Assembly (NCBI RefSeq): GCF_046545555.1
Contig: NZ_JBHZTH010000003.1
Location: 271,687-335,686, forward strand
Source of the DNA: Winogradskyella sp046545555
GTDB lineage: Bacteria; Bacteroidota; Bacteroidia; Flavobacteriales; Flavobacteriaceae
DNA length: 64,000 bases
Reading direction: 5' to 3'
The translations under genes and the position numbers were made by a program. Shown in pieces: positions 41,334-50,460 of the stretch. The notes beneath the pieces were generated by a model. The model was not told the origin of the DNA and did no database searches. It saw only the letters and a list, made by a program, of their open reading frames with translations. Position 1 is the stretch's first letter. The number at the start of each line of letters is the position of its first letter.

Positions 41334-42740
41334 ATGAAGATAGAACAATTATATACAGGATGCTTAGCTCAGGGAGCTTATTATATTGAGTCAGAAGGAG
41401 AGGTTGCTATAATTGATCCACTGCGTGAAATTCAACAATATATAGATAAGGCTAAAGCAAATAATTCAAAGATTAAATATATTCTAGAAACACATTTTCA
41501 TGCTGATTTTGTATCTGGTCATGTTGATTTAGCTTTAAAAACAGGTGCGAAAATAGTTTTTGGCCCTGGCGCTTCAACTGAATATGATATCCATTCTGCC
41601 AAAGATGGTGAAGAGCTGAAGATAGGAAAACTAACTATTAAAGTTTTGCACACACCAGGTCATACTTTAGAATCTACGACCTACTTACTTAAGGACGAAA
41701 CCGGTAAAGACCACGCAATATTCTCTGGAGACACTTTATTTTTAGGTGATGTTGGGCGACCAGACTTAGCTATAAAATCTGATTTAACTAAAGAAGATTT
41801 GGCAGAAATGCTTTTTGATTCTTTAAGAAATCAAATTATGCCTTTAGCAGATGATGTAATTGTTTATCCTGCACATGGCGCAGGTTCGGCTTGTGGTAAA
41901 AATCTAAGTAAAGAAACCGTAGGAGTTTTAGGCGAGCAAAAAAAGACTAACTATGCCCTACGCTCAGATATGACAAAATCTGAATTTGTAAAGGAGGTTC
42001 TAGATGGTATAGCACCTCCACCTCAATATTTTGCAAAAAACGCTATGATGAATAAAATAGGTTATGCAACTTTTGATACTGTTTTAGAAACAGGAAATAT
42101 TCCATTAAATCCAGAAGAATTTGAAGCTTTAGCAAATCATGAATCTGCTTTAGTTTTAGATGTCAGGCCTCAATCGGAATATATAAAAGGGCATATTCCA
42201 AATTCCATTTTTATTGGTTTAAATGGTGGATTTGCTCCTTGGGTTGGTGCTCTAATTACAGATATAAAACAACCGATTGTTTTAGTAGTTCCTGAAGGAA
42301 AATCTGAAGAAGCTGTTACACGATTATCTCGTGTAGGATACGATAATACTTTAGGCTATTTAGATGGAGGGATAAATGCTTGGAAAAACGCAGATAAGGA
42401 GATAGATACATTAGAATCAATTTCTGCCGAAGAATTTGCTCTGCGCGCCAAAAACTCAAACATTAATATTCTAGATGTTCGTAAAGATGGTGAATTTCAA
42501 TCATCTCATTTAGAAAATGCACAGCATCTATCTCTAGACTTTATTAATGATAAAATGAACGATGTATCTGCAGATAAAACATATTATTTACATTGTGCTG
42601 GAGGATATCGCTCGGTTATAGCGGCTTCGATTTTAAAGGCTCGCGGATTTCAGAATCTAATAGATATAGCAGGTGGCTTCGGAGCCATAAAGAAAACGGA
42701 CCTCAAAATCACAGATTTTGTTTGTCCTTCAACTTTATAA
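41334..42740 (+). CDS. MBL persulfide-dioxygenase-like protein fused to two rhodanese domains
   Basis: 468 residues. MBL domain 1-240: the metal motif reads THFHADFVSGH (His54, His56, Asp58, with Phe59 where canonical MBLs have His; His63 follows). Two rhodanese domains: about 255-355, whose catalytic loop reads VVPEGKSE and has no Cys, so it is inactive; and about 365-460 with LHCAGGYRS, active Cys421. Family members oxidise glutathione or other low-molecular-weight persulfides to sulfite and transfer sulfane sulfur. Its own promoter carries the CRP-like site. Localised in the cytoplasm. Confidence 0.88.
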   Translation: MKIEQLYTGCLAQGAYYIESEGEVAIIDPLREIQQYIDKAKANNSKIKYILETHFHADFVSGHVDLALKTGAKIVFGPGASTEYDIHSAKDGEELKIGKLTIKVLHTPGHTLESTTYLLKDETGKDHAIFSGDTLFLGDVGRPDLAIKSDLTKEDLAEMLFDSLRNQIMPLADDVIVYPAHGAGSACGKNLSKETVGVLGEQKKTNYALRSDMTKSEFVKEVLDGIAPPPQYFAKNAMMNKIGYATFDTVLETGNIPLNPEEFEALANHESALVLDVRPQSEYIKGHIPNSIFIGLNGGFAPWVGALITDIKQPIVLVVPEGKSEEAVTRLSRVGYDNTLGYLDGGINAWKNADKEIDTLESISAEEFALRAKNSNINILDVRKDGEFQSSHLENAQHLSLDFINDKMNDVSADKTYYLHCAGGYRSVIAASILKARGFQNLIDIAGGFGAIKKTDLKITDFVCPSTL

Positions 42741-42742
42741 CA

Positions 42743-43018
42743 ATGGAAATGGAAATTAAACTTAAAATTCAGAACTTAAAATGTCATGGTTGTGCAAACA
42801 CAATTGTAACACAATTATCTAAGTTAAATGATATAGCTGAAGTTATGGTAGATAATAATTCAGACGAAGTAAGCTTTATTTATAGCTCTGAATTAAGTTT
42901 TAATTTGGCTAAAAAGAAACTATCCGATTTAGGTTACCCAATAGTTGGAGAATCAAATTCTTTACCGAAAAAAGCGAAGTCTTTTGTGAGTTGCGTAGTG
43001 GGTAGAATAACCAAATAA
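42743..43018 (+). CDS. Heavy-metal-associated (HMA) domain protein
   Basis: 91 residues, starting at the ATG at 42743 two bases after the preceding stop. An HMA beta-alpha-beta-beta-alpha-beta fold with the metal-binding CHGC (LKCHGCANTIV). A further Cys near the end (SFVSCVVG) may contribute. Such proteins carry Cu(I) or Zn(II). Its position at the end of a sulfur oxidation module suggests handling of copper, which readily reacts with sulfide, but that is inference. Confidence 0.82.
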   Translation: MEMEIKLKIQNLKCHGCANTIVTQLSKLNDIAEVMVDNNSDEVSFIYSSELSFNLAKKKLSDLGYPIVGESNSLPKKAKSFVSCVVGRITK

Positions 43019-43046
43019 AATATTGTAACACTAAGTATAAAACACT

Positions 43047-43322
43047 TTATACAATTTCGGCACTAAGTCCTGCTTGTAATAACTTAGAACAACGCGGTTC
43101 TAAATCATCATAAGAACCTGTTTTTACTGTACACTTTCCTTTATAGTGCACTAATATTGCACATTGCTCTGCTTGCTCTGGTGCATGATCACATGCGTAA
43201 ATTAACGTATCAATCACATGATCGAATGTATTAACATCGTCATTAAACAAAACAATTTCATTTTGTTTTAAAATAGCCTCCTCGACAAGTAATTCTTCTT
43301 GACCCTTTTCTTGAAAATTCAT
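43047..43322 (-). CDS. clpS: Clp protease adaptor ClpS
   Basis: 91 residues, the length of ClpS. Conserved core NEIVLFNDDVNTFDHVIDTL (the FNDDVNT substrate-pocket segment with the Asp pair) and QCAILVHYKGKCTVKTG. It recognises N-degrons and delivers them to ClpA/ClpC with ClpP. Convergent to the HMA gene; single gene, no close neighbour on its strand. Confidence 0.95.
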   Translation of the reverse strand: MNFQEKGQEELLVEEAILKQNEIVLFNDDVNTFDHVIDTLIYACDHAPEQAEQCAILVHYKGKCTVKTGSYDDLEPRCSKLLQAGLSAEIV

Positions 43323-43530
43323 GATTGCAATATGATTTAAGCTAAATTAAAAAAATATTTTTTATTAAAACGAAAAAGCTCTTGGTTTAGATATTATAGA
43401 TATGTTAAAGTTTATTGTATCACTTCAATGCATCACTCACAGTTATTCTTTGTACAAAGAAATGGGTTGATTAAAAAAATATAATCAACCCATTATCAAT
43501 CTAATTTAATACAAACCTTTTTTTAAAACT

Positions 43531-44568
43531 TTAGTTACATGGGCCAATAAAGGTCCAACCACCTGATACGCGCTCGTATAAATTACCAAAATAAGTAACA
43601 CGCGAACCAATACTATAGCTTCTTCCACTTTGCCATTCAGAAACTCCATCACAAGGACCTGTACTTGCAGGATACATAGCTTCTAAAGCAGTAACATCAT
43701 TATTATTGAAGTTTCCACTTACACTAGTAGAGAAACATGCTTGCATAACTGAAGTTACATCTCTACCTGTTGGTGTACCTTCTACATGCACGGCACCATC
43801 AGAACCTGATCCTTCATTTCCTTGAGATGATGCAGGGCAACTTAAACGGTCAAACCAGTCTGAGTGACGAAAACCAATTGAATGTCCTATCTCATGAGTA
43901 ATTACATGCTCATTAACATTAGTAGAAAATTGTTCTATACCATATATCTGAACAAATTTATTAGGTTGACCACTAGAATTTGGAAATCCTGCAACACCAC
44001 CTGTTCCATTAGGATTGTTCACAGAATTATCATAGACAACCATATCTGCAGCTTGGTAATTAGTACCAAACGTTAAATTGAAATCTAACGTCATATTATT
44101 AATATTATTATAATTTGCAACGGCTCTAGTTAAAGCTGTACGTGCTTTATTAGATAAGGCTTGGCTACCACCAGTATAGCCCAGTACATTTATCGTTTGA
44201 TTATTTTCTGAAACTAAATTGAAGGTTCTATATTGCTTCTGACCTACTAAGTGCGCATCAACAAGCTTTTTTAATTCTTTCTTAGTATAAACAATATCAC
44301 TACCTATATAAATACGTTGTTCTACTGTTCCATTTGGTAAGAAAAAATCACCTTCAGAAACAATTCCAACATCAATATCTAATGATTTAATTGCATCCAA
44401 TATTTCAGAATCAGTAACCACAGTTCGGCTACCCAACTTATTCATATTAATAATAATGTCGTCATTTTGGTTTAGTGAATCTTCATCGACAGTATCTTTT
44501 TGACAAGCTGTAAATACAAGTGCAAATGCAGCTAAAGAAACCGCCCAAATTTTTATTATTTTTTTCAT
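43531..44568 (-). CDS. HEIGH-motif metalloprotease lipoprotein with carbohydrate-binding-like tail
   Basis: 345 residues. Lipoprotein signal MKKIIKIWAVSLAAFALVFTAC (Cys22). Metalloprotease domain with THEIGHSIGFRH at 224-235 (zinc His225, His229, His235; catalytic Glu226), the form used by M57-type dual-action HEIGH peptidases. Residues about 303-345 (GVSEWQSGRSYSIGSRVTYF) resemble the small chitin-binding CBM5/12 fold. It is a secreted surface protease likely acting on polymer-associated protein. A perfect dyad AGTTTACGTAAACT (44602-44615) lies upstream. The rest of the 244-base gap to 44812 shows nothing. Confidence 0.86.
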   Translation of the reverse strand: MKKIIKIWAVSLAAFALVFTACQKDTVDEDSLNQNDDIIINMNKLGSRTVVTDSEILDAIKSLDIDVGIVSEGDFFLPNGTVEQRIYIGSDIVYTKKELKKLVDAHLVGQKQYRTFNLVSENNQTINVLGYTGGSQALSNKARTALTRAVANYNNINNMTLDFNLTFGTNYQAADMVVYDNSVNNPNGTGGVAGFPNSSGQPNKFVQIYGIEQFSTNVNEHVITHEIGHSIGFRHSDWFDRLSCPASSQGNEGSGSDGAVHVEGTPTGRDVTSVMQACFSTSVSGNFNNNDVTALEAMYPASTGPCDGVSEWQSGRSYSIGSRVTYFGNLYERVSGGWTFIGPCN

Positions 44569-44812
44569 TTTACGTGTGTTAAATTATTGATTTGTTTGAA
44601 TAGTTTACGTAAACTGGAGTGTAGAATATTATGGCAAACTATTTAAAATAGCTCACCCTTAAAATCTACAATTAAATAATATTATTTGTATAAATATACG
44701 GTGAAAAAGGAAGTTTGGATTACGGGAAAACCACACATTTTAAAATAATTATGTTAAATTATCATAATAAATTAAACATAATTCAATAATAACTTTAAAA
44801 TTTTAAATATTT

Positions 44813-45649
44813 TTAATTCATAAATTCTGCTGCTATCCACTTGTTTTTTAAGATTTTACTTTTAAAATTCAATCCGTTATTAGTACAAATTTCAGTGATT
44901 AAGTCCAAGTCCTCTGCGTAAAATCCACTCAAAAAAAGTTGCCCATGTTTTTTTAAGTGTTTAGCATAAACTGGAATATCCTGCAGAAGAATATTTCTAT
45001 TAATATTTGCTATTATACGATCATAATTTTGAGTTTTTAGAAGGGCTATATCACCTTCATAGACAGAAATATTTTGACAACCATTGCGTTCTATATTTTC
45101 TAAACTATTAAGATAACACCAATTGTCAATATCTATAGCGTCTAGATTTGAAGCTCCAACTTTTTCAGCAAGGATTGCTAATACTCCAGTACCACATCCC
45201 ATATCTAAAACAGTCTTATTTCTAAAATCATTTTTTAATATATGCTGTATCATCATATGCGTAGTTTCATGATGACCTGTACCAAAACTCATTTTTGGTT
45301 CTATAATTAAGTCGTATTGAGTATTTGCTTTACTATGAAAAGGTGCACGAACAGTTACTAAATCATCTACTACGATAGGTTTAAAATTCTTTTCCCATTC
45401 CTCATTCCAATTCGTTTGTTCAATTTCATTAAATTTGAAGGAAATCTTAAATTCATTCGATTTTAAGATTTGAATATCATCTAATATAAAGGCATTCCAT
45501 TCGTTTTTTTGAATGTAAGCAGTAAGACCTTCATTAGTCTCCACAAAACTTTCAAAACCTGCATAACCAAGCTCTGCAATTAATATTTCAGTTCCTGGTT
45601 GTAAAGGTTCTACTGTAAAATCGTAACCTATATAAATACTATTAGACAT
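44813..45649 (-). CDS. prmA: Ribosomal protein L11 methyltransferase
   Basis: 278 residues. N-terminal substrate-recognition domain (1-110) and a class I SAM methyltransferase domain with motif I VLDMGCGTGVLAILAEKVGA. The preceding MSFGTGHHETT and the NWNEEWEKNFKP segment are PrmA features. It trimethylates L11 at Lys and the N-terminus. It lies two bases after tpiA and is co-transcribed with it, a pairing I recall as common in Bacteroidota. Confidence 0.92.
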   Translation of the reverse strand: MSNSIYIGYDFTVEPLQPGTEILIAELGYAGFESFVETNEGLTAYIQKNEWNAFILDDIQILKSNEFKISFKFNEIEQTNWNEEWEKNFKPIVVDDLVTVRAPFHSKANTQYDLIIEPKMSFGTGHHETTHMMIQHILKNDFRNKTVLDMGCGTGVLAILAEKVGASNLDAIDIDNWCYLNSLENIERNGCQNISVYEGDIALLKTQNYDRIIANINRNILLQDIPVYAKHLKKHGQLFLSGFYAEDLDLITEICTNNGLNFKSKILKNKWIAAEFMN

Positions 45650-45651
45650 TA

Positions 45652-46410
45652 TTAAAATGCGCTAACAATTGCTGAAAAATCATCTACTTTTAATGAAGCA
45701 CCACCAATTAAACCACCATCTACATCTGGCTTAGAAAATATTTCTTTAGCATTAGCTGGTTTTACGCTACCACCATAAAGAATAGATACTGAATCGGCAA
45801 CTTCGCTTCCATATTTAGAAGCTAAGGTATTTCTAATAAAAGCATGCATATCTTGAGCTTGCTCAGGGCTTGCAGTTTCACCCGTACCAATAGCCCAAAC
45901 TGGTTCGTAAGCCAAAACAATATGTTTAAAGGCATTTGAATCTAATTGAAATAACGCATTTTTTATTTGACTCTCAACAACCGCTTCTTGATTACCTTCT
46001 TTTCTATCTGTCAACTCTTCACCAAAACAAAATATAATTTCGAGATTATTCGCTAAAGCTGTATTAACTTTCTCGGCTAAAAGTGCATCTGTCTCGCCAA
46101 AATAAGCACGTCTTTCTGAATGACCTAAAATAACTGTTTTTACACCAATACTTTTTAACATCTCACCAGAAACTTCACCAGTATATGCTCCATTAGTCGC
46201 TTGGTGCATATTCTGTGCTGCAACCTCTAACTTAGACTTTTTTGAACGCTTTACCGCTGTTGCAAGATTAACAAACGTAGGCGCAATAACAACTCTAGTA
46301 TTATTTAAATCCTTATCTTCTATAGACTTTTTGATTTGCTTCACCAACTTTCTAGTGGCTTTTAAATCATTATTCATTTTCCAATTACCTGCAACTATAT
46401 TTTTTCTCAT
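45652..46410 (-). CDS. tpiA: Triose-phosphate isomerase
   Basis: 252 residues with all catalytic residues: Lys11 in GNWKMN, His97 in LGHSERR, Glu169 in LAYEPVWAIGTG, and the C-terminal phosphate loop ILYGGSVKP, GGLIGGASL. Catalyses DHAP/GAP interconversion in glycolysis. First gene of the tpiA-prmA operon. Confidence 0.97.
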   Translation of the reverse strand: MRKNIVAGNWKMNNDLKATRKLVKQIKKSIEDKDLNNTRVVIAPTFVNLATAVKRSKKSKLEVAAQNMHQATNGAYTGEVSGEMLKSIGVKTVILGHSERRAYFGETDALLAEKVNTALANNLEIIFCFGEELTDRKEGNQEAVVESQIKNALFQLDSNAFKHIVLAYEPVWAIGTGETASPEQAQDMHAFIRNTLASKYGSEVADSVSILYGGSVKPANAKEIFSKPDVDGGLIGGASLKVDDFSAIVSAF

Positions 46411-46466
46411 AATGTTCTATTTGTATTTCTAAAGAGGACGTTAATTTATTGATATGATATGAGTAA

Positions 46467-46474
46467 CAAAAATA
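46467..46474 (-). promoter_or_regulatory. -7 box of tpiA-prmA
   Basis: Minus strand TATTTTTG fits TAnnTTTG, 57 bases before the tpiA ATG. No -33 match at the right distance. Confidence 0.4.
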
Positions 46475-46569
46475 AGCAAAAAGCCAACCTTAGCTGTTAA
46501 TTGAACTAAATTGTTGCGAAATCGTTATAGACGAGACATTCAAAAATTATATAAATAAACACAAATAAA

Positions 46570-47649
46570 TTAAGACAATTTTACTCTTGGATCTAGCCAA
46601 GCATATATAACATCTACAAATATGTTAATGGTGATAAAAACTATTGCAATAACTAAAACAGCACCCATTATCACAGGTAAATCTAAAGTATTTAATGCAT
46701 TTACAATTTCTTTACCAAGACCATTCCAACCAAAAATATATTCTACAAAAACAGCACCTGCTAGCATTGATGCAAACCAACCAGATATTGCGGTTACTAC
46801 AGGATTTAATGCATTCTTTACTGCATGATTTTTTATAACCTGAAACTCACTTAACCCCTTGGCCCGTGCAGTTCTAATGTAATCCTGATTCATGACCTCT
46901 AATAACGAATTACGCATCAACTGAATAACGACAGCTAATGGCCTAATACCTAAAACAACTGCAGGTAGTATTAGATTTTTCCATTTAATTGTCATTTTTT
47001 CACCAAGATCATCCAATTCATACAAACTACCTGTCATTTCTAAATTGGTGTATTTATGTAACACAAATCCAAAAAGCCAAGCAAATAATATCGCACTAAA
47101 GAAAGAAGGTAAACTCATCCCTAAAGTACTTAAAATCTGTATTGTCTTATCTATCCAAGTATCTTTATAAAGCGCTGATAAGACGCCAAACACAAGACCA
47201 AAAACTATAGCAATTAAAATCGCTGAGACTGCTAAAACAAAGGTATTAGGAATGGTTTCTCCAATAACTTTAGTGACCTTTTTTCCTTGCTTCGTGAAAG
47301 ACTCTCTTAAATACGGATATTTTATAACAACTGCTATTTTGCCTGTTGAAAATAGTTTTGAATAGGTATACTTATCAGCATCTAAAGATGTATAATGCCC
47401 AACAGTTTTAGTTGAGTGCAGAGAAATTGGAGACAAATCATTAAGGTAATATAAATACTGAGTTCCGAGAGGTTTATCGAACCCATATTTCTTTTTAACA
47501 GCCTCTACCTGTTCAGCTGTTTGATTTTGACCGAGCATCATTTTTGCTGGATCACCAGGCAAAATTGTAAATAGAAAGAAAATAACAGTTATTACACCTA
47601 GTAAGGTGACGAAGGCATAGAGTAGTTTATTTACAAAGTAGCGTAACAG
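46570..47649 (-). CDS. DppB/OppB-type ABC permease, starting at CTG
   Basis: 359 residues. The family normally begins MLRY followed by a basic, hydrophobic helix; here that reads CTG-TTA-CGC-TAC (LRYFVNKLLYAFVTLLGVIT), the CTG being at 47649-47647. No ATG, GTG or TTG occurs between the upstream in-frame stop and this point; the first TTG, at 47562, would remove the first membrane helix. AAGGA lies seven bases upstream, a good ribosome-binding site. Six helices and the EAA-like loop (NSLLEVMNQDYIRTARAKGLS) follow. It is the inner-membrane subunit of a peptide-type importer, but no DppC, DppD or binding protein is adjacent. The start is one base from the upstream DoxX stop. Confidence 0.87.
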   Translation of the reverse strand: MLRYFVNKLLYAFVTLLGVITVIFFLFTILPGDPAKMMLGQNQTAEQVEAVKKKYGFDKPLGTQYLYYLNDLSPISLHSTKTVGHYTSLDADKYTYSKLFSTGKIAVVIKYPYLRESFTKQGKKVTKVIGETIPNTFVLAVSAILIAIVFGLVFGVLSALYKDTWIDKTIQILSTLGMSLPSFFSAILFAWLFGFVLHKYTNLEMTGSLYELDDLGEKMTIKWKNLILPAVVLGIRPLAVVIQLMRNSLLEVMNQDYIRTARAKGLSEFQVIKNHAVKNALNPVVTAISGWFASMLAGAVFVEYIFGWNGLGKEIVNALNTLDLPVIMGAVLVIAIVFITINIFVDVIYAWLDPRVKLS

Positions 47650-47650
47650 A

Positions 47651-48973
47651 TTAGTCCTTTTTAAGATTTATGATAACTAAAGAAGAATAATAAGAACTAC
47701 TAACTTTATTAATAGAATCTAACATATCGCCTTCATACCTTTCCGTTAAAACTGACATTTCTTCAATATCATCCTTATTTAAAGAATCTACTTGCACCTT
47801 ATTGTATAATTTACCATCGACTAAAAATAACGTGCCATGATCAGGCTTATTTTTCAAAACACTATTTGAAGCAACTTTTATCAGTTCTATATCATCAATA
47901 TCATTCCAATGCGCTTTATTAATGACTGTTCCTTTTTCTAAAAGCACAATACCAGGACTAGATCTAACAATCGTTTTAATCACTTTCTCGTCGCATAAGT
48001 AAAATTCAAAATCTAAACCATTATCAACTTTTACTCTTTCTTTGTCAGCAAATCCAGAAGATGTTAATCCAATTACTGTATATCCTTTTTTTATAGCTTC
48101 ATCTGTAAATGTTTTTAGTTTTGCTACCCCTTCAGCTTCTGCTGTAGAAATATTATACATTGCAACTATTACAAGATTTTCTTTTTCTAAAAAATAGGTC
48201 GTCAAATCTTCATCATCCGATTCTATAGAAAAATCTTGAATTGGAGGTATATAACCTTCATCAATAGTTTTTGTTTCTACACCGACATATTCTCCTTCTA
48301 CTGTTGGGTAGCTTCCATTAGTAACAAACTCTTGGTCTTCACCATTAACTGTAAATGTCCAAGTATATTCTAATATTGGTTTTGCAGCATCCTCTGGAAT
48401 TGCCATTTGCTCTTGGATATTTTTCCCTATTGCATATGCTCTAAAATCAATAGATGGTAAATGCATTAATACATGATAACCAAACCAAAGTGAAATAATA
48501 AAACTCAGCAATGCAACAATAGTTGTTGGAAGTTTTGATAAAATTGGTTTAATATGCTTTAGCCCTGCAACTAAAATTAGAATTAGTACTAATAAAATAA
48601 CATCCTTTATAAAGCTCTCCCAAGGGGTCAGTTTTAAAGCATCACCAAAACATCCACAATCCTTCACTTTATCAAAATATGCCGAATAAAATGTTAAAAA
48701 GGTAAAGAATACAATCATTGCCAATAAGCTATAAACAGTAAATTTTGGTTTATAACCAATTAATAAAAACACACCTAACACAACCTCAAAAACTACCACA
48801 AAAACAGAAATTAATAAGGCATATGGTATTAAAAATTCCATATTTAAAACATCTGCACCGAAATATTCTTGCAATTTATACGAAAACCCTAACGGATCAT
48901 TGAGCTTTATAAATCCTGAAATGATAAAAAGAATCCCAGTGAATATTCTACTTATTTGTACTAAATACTTCAT
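47651..48973 (-). CDS. BT_3928-type DoxX membrane protein with thioredoxin-like C-terminus
   Basis: 440 residues. N-terminal DoxX/MauE-like four-helix bundle (1-135; conserved KDCGCFGDALKLTPWES with two Cys), a further helix near 150-170, then a long soluble domain (about 250-440) with a thioredoxin-fold-like pattern lacking a CxxC. The Cys pair in DCGCFG suggests a redox role in the membrane. Sits between DUF1599 and the orphan permease with short gaps in one operon; this arrangement, to my recollection, recurs in Bacteroidota. Confidence 0.84.
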   Translation of the reverse strand: MKYLVQISRIFTGILFIISGFIKLNDPLGFSYKLQEYFGADVLNMEFLIPYALLISVFVVVFEVVLGVFLLIGYKPKFTVYSLLAMIVFFTFLTFYSAYFDKVKDCGCFGDALKLTPWESFIKDVILLVLILILVAGLKHIKPILSKLPTTIVALLSFIISLWFGYHVLMHLPSIDFRAYAIGKNIQEQMAIPEDAAKPILEYTWTFTVNGEDQEFVTNGSYPTVEGEYVGVETKTIDEGYIPPIQDFSIESDDEDLTTYFLEKENLVIVAMYNISTAEAEGVAKLKTFTDEAIKKGYTVIGLTSSGFADKERVKVDNGLDFEFYLCDEKVIKTIVRSSPGIVLLEKGTVINKAHWNDIDDIELIKVASNSVLKNKPDHGTLFLVDGKLYNKVQVDSLNKDDIEEMSVLTERYEGDMLDSINKVSSSYYSSLVIINLKKD

Positions 48974-48988
48974 AAATAATTGTAATTA

Positions 48989-49534
48989 TTAAGAATTTGA
49001 TTCACCCAAATGAATCAGAGCAAAGACCGCGTAATTTATCATATCTTGATAGTTAGCATCAATTCCTTCACTTACTATAGTTTTACCTGAATTATCTTCA
49101 ATTTGTTTAACACGCAAAAGTTTTTGCAAAATTAAATCCGTTAATGAGCTTACACGCATGTCCCGCCATGCCTCGCCATAATCATGATTTTTATCTAGCA
49201 TCAATTGTTTAGTTAATGCAATTTTTTTATCATAAAGTTCAGTAGCCCCTTCGGTATTTAAATCTGGTTGCTCAACCACACCTTTTTCTAATTGAATTAA
49301 TGCCATTAAACAATAGTTAATAATACCTATAAACTCGCTAACCTCACCTTCGTCAACCTTTCTTACGTCATTTTGTTGCAAACCTCTAATACGTTGTGCC
49401 TTTATAAAAATTTGATCTGTAAGTGATGGTAATCTTAATATTCTCCATGCACTCCCATAATCGCTCATTTTATTTACAAAAAGGGTTCTGCATTGAGCTA
49501 TAACAGCATCGTATTGTTTTGATGTATCTTGCAT
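48989..49534 (-). CDS. DUF1599 protein with internal duplication
   Basis: 181 residues in two homologous halves: residues 5-82 and 95-178 each contain a Lys-x-DYGxAWR-x-x-R-x-x-SLTD motif (MSDYGSAWRILRLPSLTDQI and NHDYGEAWRDMRVSSLTDLI) and an Asn-Tyr-x-x-x-ALI-x-L end. This is the DUF1599 fold, a family I associate with MazG-like helical nucleotide-handling proteins; the enzymatic role is not established. First gene of the DoxX-permease operon and divergent from folP. Confidence 0.82.
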   Translation of the reverse strand: MQDTSKQYDAVIAQCRTLFVNKMSDYGSAWRILRLPSLTDQIFIKAQRIRGLQQNDVRKVDEGEVSEFIGIINYCLMALIQLEKGVVEQPDLNTEGATELYDKKIALTKQLMLDKNHDYGEAWRDMRVSSLTDLILQKLLRVKQIEDNSGKTIVSEGIDANYQDMINYAVFALIHLGESNS

Positions 49535-49629
49535 TTATTACGTTATAATTTCCGTAAATTTCGCATAAATAAGTTAGAAGTTCAAAGTTTGAGGTTTAAA
49601 GTTATAACCAACACCTTTTAATAAATTAT

Positions 49630-50457
49630 ATGACCATAAATTGTAAAGGCAAACTCTTAGATTTATCTACCCCAAAGGTGATGGGTATTCTTAATGTAAC
49701 ACCAGATTCATTTTATGATGGTGGACTATATAAAGATGAATCTTCAATTATAAATCAGGTAGAAACAATGCGTAACGATGGAGCCACCTTTATTGATGTT
49801 GGCGGTTATAGTTCGCGACCTGGAGCGAATTTTGTAAGTGAATCAGAAGAGTTAAACCGCGTAATTCCCGTTATTGAATTAATAATGAGGAATTTTCCTG
49901 AAACTCTAGTCTCTGTTGACACCTTTAGAAGTCATGTTGCTAAGGAAAGTATTAAAAATGGTGCTGCTCTTATCAATGATATTTCAGCAGGGAAGCTTGA
50001 CGGAAATATGATTTCTACAATAGGCCAATTAGGTGTTCCATACATAATGATGCACATGAAAGGAGATCCTAAAACCATGCAAAAACATACGGACTATAAT
50101 GATTTAGTAAAAGAGATTAACTTTTATTTTGCAGAGCAAATAGCAAAGGCCCATAAGGAGCAAATAAATGATATTATTATTGATCCAGGTTTTGGTTTTG
50201 CCAAAACACTTGAGCAAAATTATGAGTTACTAAATAATTTAGAATTACTTCAGCTTACGGACAAACCAATACTTGCTGGAGTATCTCGAAAATCTATGAT
50301 CTACAAAACATTAAATACAACTTCCAAAAATGCATTAAACGGAACAACTGCCTTACATATGGTGGCTTTGCAAAAAGGCGCTAAGATTCTTCGAGTGCAC
50401 GATGTAAAAGAAGCTATGGAATGTATCGCTCTTTACAATAAGTTGAATGCCAGTTAA
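49630..50457 (+). CDS. folP: Dihydropteroate synthase
   Basis: 275 residues. VMGILNVTPDSFYDGGLY is the classic pterin/phosphate signature, followed by VDTFRS, NDISAG, and IIDPGFGFAKTLEQNY. It joins pAminobenzoate to the pterin diphosphate in folate synthesis and is the sulfonamide target. The next gene starts three bases after its stop, and folP leads an operon through the lipoprotein to cdaA, an order common in Bacteroidota. Confidence 0.97.
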   Translation: MTINCKGKLLDLSTPKVMGILNVTPDSFYDGGLYKDESSIINQVETMRNDGATFIDVGGYSSRPGANFVSESEELNRVIPVIELIMRNFPETLVSVDTFRSHVAKESIKNGAALINDISAGKLDGNMISTIGQLGVPYIMMHMKGDPKTMQKHTDYNDLVKEINFYFAEQIAKAHKEQINDIIIDPGFGFAKTLEQNYELLNNLELLQLTDKPILAGVSRKSMIYKTLNTTSKNALNGTTALHMVALQKGAKILRVHDVKEAMECIALYNKLNAS

Positions 50458-50460
50458 TCT

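Noticed and set aside
49575..49615. TTCAAAGTTTGAGGTTTAAAGTT stretch before folP as a repeat family
   Set aside because: It is a short AT-rich, loosely self-similar sequence with only one copy here; insufficient to call a repeat.
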